The translations under genes and the position numbers were made by a program. A DNA stretch of 64,000 nucleotides from Mycolicibacterium frederiksbergense (GTDB lineage Bacteria; Actinomycetota; Actinomycetes; Mycobacteriales; Mycobacteriaceae): the NCBI RefSeq assembly GCF_012223425.1, contig NZ_CP038799.1, positions 1,674,001 through 1,738,000 on the forward strand. The letters run 5' to 3'. Positions 59,213 through 64,000 of this stretch are shown one piece after another; position 1 is the stretch's first letter; each line of letters starts with the position of its first letter. Under the pieces are notes generated by a model. That model was not told the DNA's origin. It did not search any database and was given only the letters and a program-made list of their open reading frames with translations.

Positions 59213-59884
59213 GTGTCCGATCGCCTCGAACGCCTCACGACCGCGTCGCTGTACCTGTGCACGGATGCCCGGCGCGAACGCGGTGACCTGGCCGAGTTCG
59301 CGGACGCGGCGCTCGCCGGCGGGGTGGACATCATCCAGCTGCGGGACAAGGGCTCGGCGGGCGAGCAGCAGTTCGGTCCGCTGGAGGCCCGCCAGGAACT
59401 CGACGCGCTGGCGGTGCTCGCCGATGCGGCCCGCCGCCACGGCGCGCTGTTCGCGGTCAACGACCGCGCCGATATCGCGCGGGCGGCCGGGGCCGATGTG
59501 CTGCACCTCGGCCAGGACGATCTGCCGCTGGACATCGCACGCGACGTCATCGGGCCCACACCGGTCATCGGGCGCTCCACCCACGATGCCGGTCAGGTCG
59601 CGGCCGCGATAGACGAGGCGGTGGACTACTTCTGCGTCGGACCGTGCTGGCCCACCCCGACCAAACCGGGGCGCAGCGCGCCCGGGCTGGATCTGATCCG
59701 CCAGGTGGCCGCGTTGACACCGGCCAAACCGTGGTTCGCGATCGGCGGGATCGACGAGCAGCGGCTGCCCGAGGTCCTGGAAGCCGGTGCGCGCCGCGTT
59801 GTCGTGGTGCGCGCCATCACCGCAGCCGAGGATCCGCAGGCGGCGGCCCAAGCGCTCAAGAAATCAATGGGATCTCAGCCGTAA
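59213..59884 (+). CDS. thiE: Thiamine-phosphate synthase
   Basis: 223 residues. TIM-barrel enzyme joining HMP-PP and thiazole phosphate. Motifs: [59 protein letters not shown] and WFAIGGI. The GTG start is set by the family N-terminus; the upstream frame is antisense to thiO. It is divergent from thiO and its 3' end overlaps mutT3 by 29 bases. Confidence 0.94.
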   Translation: MSDRLERLTTASLYLCTDARRERGDLAEFADAALAGGVDIIQLRDKGSAGEQQFGPLEARQELDALAVLADAARRHGALFAVNDRADIARAAGADVLHLGQDDLPLDIARDVIGPTPVIGRSTHDAGQVAAAIDEAVDYFCVGPCWPTPTKPGRSAPGLDLIRQVAALTPAKPWFAIGGIDEQRLPEVLEAGARRVVVVRAITAAEDPQAAAQALKKSMGSQP

Positions 59885-60368
59885 CCGTGCGCAGCCGCTC
59901 CCAGCTGGCGGCGAAACCGGGATGCAGCGGCAGCGCTGCCACCTCGTGTTCGGGCACCCAGCGCAGCTCGGAACTCTCCCGGTTCGGGGTGGTGCGCAGC
60001 TGCTCGGCGGCATCGGCGATGACGGTGGTGTAGCTCCAGCCCGGCACCTCGTGGGTGACGACGCAGACCCGCACCGTCATCTGAGCGGCCTGTACCCCGG
60101 CCTCCTCGAACGCCTCCCGGACCGCGGCCTCCTCGACGGACTCGTGGCTGTCGCGGGCGCCACCGGGCAACGCCCAGGTGCCGCCCTGGTGGCTCCACGG
60201 GGCTCGATGCTGCAACAGCACGGCGAAGGTACCGTCGGGACCGGGCGCGCGCAGCAGTAGTCCGGCCGCGCCGTGGCGTCCCCAGAAGTGGCCGCCACCG
60301 TCCGATACCACCCAACCGTCACCATCACCGTGCACGACATCAGAATAGGGGCACGTGAATTCCCACAC
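59856..60368 (-). CDS. mutT3: NUDIX hydrolase MutT3
   Basis: 170 residues. The Nudix box [20 protein letters not shown] followed by EAGV is complete near residues 69-92 and coordinates Mg for hydrolysis of nucleoside diphosphate-linked compounds. The position between thiE and glnX matches Rv0413 (mutT3). The exact start is uncertain; a shorter start a few residues in is possible. Convergent with thiE and divergent from glnX. Confidence 0.88.
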   Translation of the reverse strand: MWEFTCPYSDVVHGDGDGWVVSDGGGHFWGRHGAAGLLLRAPGPDGTFAVLLQHRAPWSHQGGTWALPGGARDSHESVEEAAVREAFEEAGVQAAQMTVRVCVVTHEVPGWSYTTVIADAAEQLRTTPNRESSELRWVPEHEVAALPLHPGFAASWERLRTVTAEIPLIS

Positions 60369-60422
60369 GTCACTCCAATGTCTCTTAGACTTCTTAGAAA
60401 CACCGAGGAGGTCGGCCTACAC

Positions 60423-61741
60423 GTGACCGTGGAGTTGGCGCACCCGTCGACCGAACCGCTGGCTTCACGTTCGCCGACCAATCCCGTGCACCCGCGTTGG
60501 TGGTTTCTGTGGACCACGCCCGGGCGCATCCTGACCATCGGCGTGGTGCTGTCCGCTCTCGTCATCGCGTGCGCGTTCGCGACCTCGACGACGATCAACG
60601 ATCGCCAGGAGGCGCTCACCACGGTGCTCGACCACAGCGAACCGCTGGCCTTCGCCGCCGGTCAGCTGTACACCACGCTGTCGGTCGCCGACGCGGCCGC
60701 CGCGACCGCCTTCATCGCAGGGGCCGAACCGCAGGACGTCCGGCAGCGCTATGAACAGGCCATCACCGATGCCTCGGTCGCCGTCACCCGCGCCTCTGCC
60801 GGGCTGACCACCGAACCCATGATCGAGCTGCTGGGCCGGGTCAACGCCGAGTTGGCCGTCTATACCGGTCTGGTCGAAACCGCCAGGACCAACAACCGCG
60901 CGGGCAATCCGGTGGGCTCGTCCTACCTGTCCGAAGCGTCGGCCCTGATGCAGTCCAAGATCCTGCCCGACGCGCAGCGGCTCTACGAGTCGACCTCGGC
61001 GCGGGTGGACGCCGAGACGACAGCCTCCACCCGCATCCCCGCGCCGGTCATCCTGGTGGTGCTTGCCACCGTCATGTTCGGGTTGTTCGCCAACAGGTGG
61101 CTGACCAAGCGGACCCGACGGCGGGTCAACATCGGTTTCGTGGCGGGCGGACTGGCCGTGCTGATTATGGTGGTGTGGGTGGGCACCGCACTCGTCATCT
61201 CCACCTCCGACAGCCGTAGCGCCAAAAACACTGCGGCACAGTCGCTCAAGACGGTTACCACGATGGCCATCACCGCGCAGCAGGCCCGTGCCGACGAGAC
61301 CCTGGCCCTGGTGCGCCGCGGCGACGAGGACGTTCGCAAGCAGTCCTACTATCAGCGCATCGACAGCATGCACCAGCAGCTGAACACGTTCTTGAGCACC
61401 AACAACGACATCGACAAACAAGATCTGGCCGACGCCGGAGATCTGCTGCGCAAGTGGCGCGCCTCCAACGACCGGATCAACGCCTACATCTCCGTCGGTG
61501 ACTACCAGGCCGCCACCCAAGTGGCACTGGGAACCGGCGAGGACAACTCCACTCCGGCCTTCAGCAGTCTGGACGCCGCGCTGGCCAAGGCCATCGAGCA
61601 GAGCCGCGGCCAGTTGCGCTCCGATATCGTCAACGCCCGCCGGGTGCTGTCGGGGGCGACGGTCGGCGCCGCGGCGCTCAGCGTGATCGCGGCCTTCGCC
61701 GTGGCGCTCGGGCTGTGGCCGCGACTCAGCGAGTACCGCTA

Positions 61742-61742
<1 letters not shown>
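60423..61742 (+). CDS. glnX: GlnX-type membrane sensor protein
   Basis: 439 residues, the length I recall for Rv0412c. Four transmembrane segments (about 35-56, 217-235, 246-270, 413-432) hold two extracytoplasmic helical domains with coiled-coil character. In M. tuberculosis GlnX relays an amino acid signal from the binding protein GlnH to kinase PknG. Start GTG 60423 has GAGGAG 12 bases upstream. Its TAG overlaps the glnH GTG by one base. Confidence 0.88.

Positions 61743-64000
<2,258 letters not shown>

Overview
The window is about 64 kb of GC-rich DNA from a mycobacterium, most likely a rapid grower (Mycolicibacterium type). Gene order gives this away. The core genes follow, in one line, the known M. 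tuberculosis order from Rv0435c down to pknG (Rv0410c): AAA ATPase, LON-domain protein, carboxylate-amine ligase, sodC, virR, DUF3263, def, GNAT, xthA, thiC, thiD, alpha/beta hydrolase, proline-rich membrane protein, lpqL-type peptidases, thiG, thiS, thiO, thiE, mutT3, glnX, glnH and pknG. Both edges cut genes: the AAA ATPase lacks its 5' end and pknG lacks its 3' end. No rRNA, tRNA or CRISPR array was seen.

Layout. 0-8.8 kb: CDC48-like ATPase, a shrunken SRPBCC remnant, a DUF1707 membrane protein and a complete Mrp Na+/H+ antiporter operon (mrpA with fused B domain, C, D, E, F, G). 8.8-12 kb: LON-domain protein, ligase, sodC, virR and DUF3263 on the minus strand. 12.1-20.5 kb: def, GNAT, then a three-gene Wadjet/MksBEF-type SMC module (jetA, jetB, jetC) with no jetD nuclease, fused by overlapping codons to xthA. 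20.5-23.7 kb: methyltransferase, small secreted protein, a gene-free stretch with a strong nested hairpin, and a DHA2-type MFS exporter. 23.7-32.8 kb: TPP riboswitch, thiC, thiD, hydrolase, membrane protein, flavin monooxygenase, a second thiD, and two permeases. 32.7-37.5 kb, minus strand: MmpL exporter, type III polyketide synthase, ICMT-like methyltransferase and FAD hydroxylase, an SrsABC-like phenolic lipid cluster. 37.5-40.7 kb: two M28 lipoproteins, one of which has lost zinc ligands.

40.7-53.3 kb holds one giant secreted repeat protein gene: an N-terminal export region, an acidic stretch and about 29 copies of a 129-residue beta-sandwich repeat. A one-base loss in a G6 run splits it into 3023- and 1165-codon frames. 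A 1548-bp block of four repeats is duplicated in tandem and the lost base lies in one copy. An IS630-family element (53.5-54.6 kb) sits just upstream of this gene.

54.7-59.2 kb, minus strand: a six-gene overlapping operon led by a second TPP riboswitch (thiO, thiS, thiG, SGNH hydrolase, ABC ATPase, ABC permease), divergent from thiE. 59.8-64 kb: mutT3, then the amino-acid sensing set glnX, glnH, pknG, in which glnH and pknG are joined by a four-codon mini-ORF.

The features most worth a second look are the JetD-less Wadjet module wired into the def-xthA operon, the split giant repeat protein, the predicted pseudo-peptidase, the phenolic lipid cluster with its own MmpL exporter, and the thiD2-permease operon with a likely CTG start.
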